DNA of 5,063 nucleotides from Thermoflexales bacterium (GTDB taxonomy: Bacteria > Chloroflexota > Anaerolineae > Fen-1058). Positions 4,967 through 5,063 of this stretch are shown in pieces. Position numbers and translations under genes: made by a program. Location: the NCBI GenBank assembly GCA_030834835.1, contig JAUQXD010001376.1, forward strand, positions 1 through 5,063, given 5' to 3'. The notes beneath the pieces were generated by a model, which saw nothing but the letters and a program-made list of their open reading frames with translations, did not search any database and was not told the origin of the DNA. How positions within the stretch are numbered: the first letter of the stretch is position 1; the number at the start of each line of letters is the position of its first letter.

Positions 4967-5063
4967 GGTGTAACTCCTCGGTTATGCGCTGGATACATGT
5001 CTCCCTGAAATCAAACCGCACTTACTTCCCAATCCGTCGAGCGCGTAGCCCGGCGCGCAGGGG
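4967..5063 (-). other. Upstream edge: end of an unknown preceding gene or leader region
   Basis: All three minus-strand frames are open from the window edge and then stop: one at TAA 5022-5024 (last residues PLRAGLRARRIGK), one at a TGA near 5014 and one at a TAA near 4984. A preceding gene could end in any of them and none can be chosen. No convincing -35/-10 promoter pair was seen. A short reading frame of 11 codons (MYPAHNRGVTP) starts at ATG 4998 behind GGGAG and ends in a TGA that overlaps ATG 4966 as ATGA. Confidence 0.35.
4974..4979 (-). promoter_or_regulatory. Strong Shine-Dalgarno GAGGAG for the membrane-protein gene
   Basis: GAGGAG is 7 nt from ATG 4966. It is one of the best ribosome sites in the window and supports this start. 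Confidence 0.7.

Noticed and set aside
1..5063. Closed circular plasmid of 5063 bp
   Set aside because: Joining the ends would extend the replication-like gene by only 13 codons to a stop, giving an 80-residue protein that is too short for an initiator. The window is more simply an excerpt.
1..5063. tRNA, rRNA or insertion sequence
   Set aside because: No tRNA-like cloverleaf, rRNA sequence, transposase motif or terminal inverted repeats with target duplications were seen on either strand.

Overview
The window is a compact, gene-dense block of about 57% GC in which every supported gene lies on the minus strand, so transcription runs from position 5063 towards position 1. Gaps are tiny or negative (3-nt gap, 23-nt overlap, ATGA overlap, 11-nt overlap of a start with a stop, TAG beside a Shine-Dalgarno), which points to a single operon. 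Nothing metabolic is present. The content resembles a plasmid or integrative element backbone: partition, DNA translocation and replication-like genes plus membrane proteins. The host is a bacterium. A Chloroflexota-like origin is only an impression from the protein style and is not shown by the sequence.

Layout in transcription order. Positions 5063-4967 hold the undetermined end of whatever lies upstream, a possible 11-codon leader and a strong ribosome binding site. Next come a 150-aa three-helix membrane protein (4966-4514), a 319-aa lipoprotein with a coiled coil, a second membrane anchor and a cytoplasmic tail (4510-3551), and a 457-aa soluble FtsK/HerA-type ATPase with clear Walker A and B motifs (3573-2200). 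A 315-aa Ala/Gln-rich coiled-coil protein with two membrane segments follows (2203-1256). The last genes of the block are the C-terminal two thirds of a ParM-type actin-like protein (1205-537) and an 84-aa ParR-like basic/acidic small protein (527-273). A 19-bp inverted repeat (224-270) separates this block from the N-terminal 67 residues of a probable replication-initiator/DnaD-like protein that leaves the window at position 1.

Working model (inference). The ATPase lacks its own membrane domain, and the three neighbouring membrane proteins could anchor it, giving a membrane-bound DNA pump of the FtsK/TraB kind. Its operon also encodes what was or is an actin-like segregation pair. Two things stand out. 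One is an array of eight GACGAA repeats whose pairs are spaced by about two or three helical turns across the ATPase/coiled-coil gene junction, a candidate centromere or iteron site hidden in coding sequence. The other is the actin-like gene, which has no N-terminal ATP-binding half and carries Ser in place of the expected phosphate-2 Asp, so it is either decayed or has become a non-catalytic partner.
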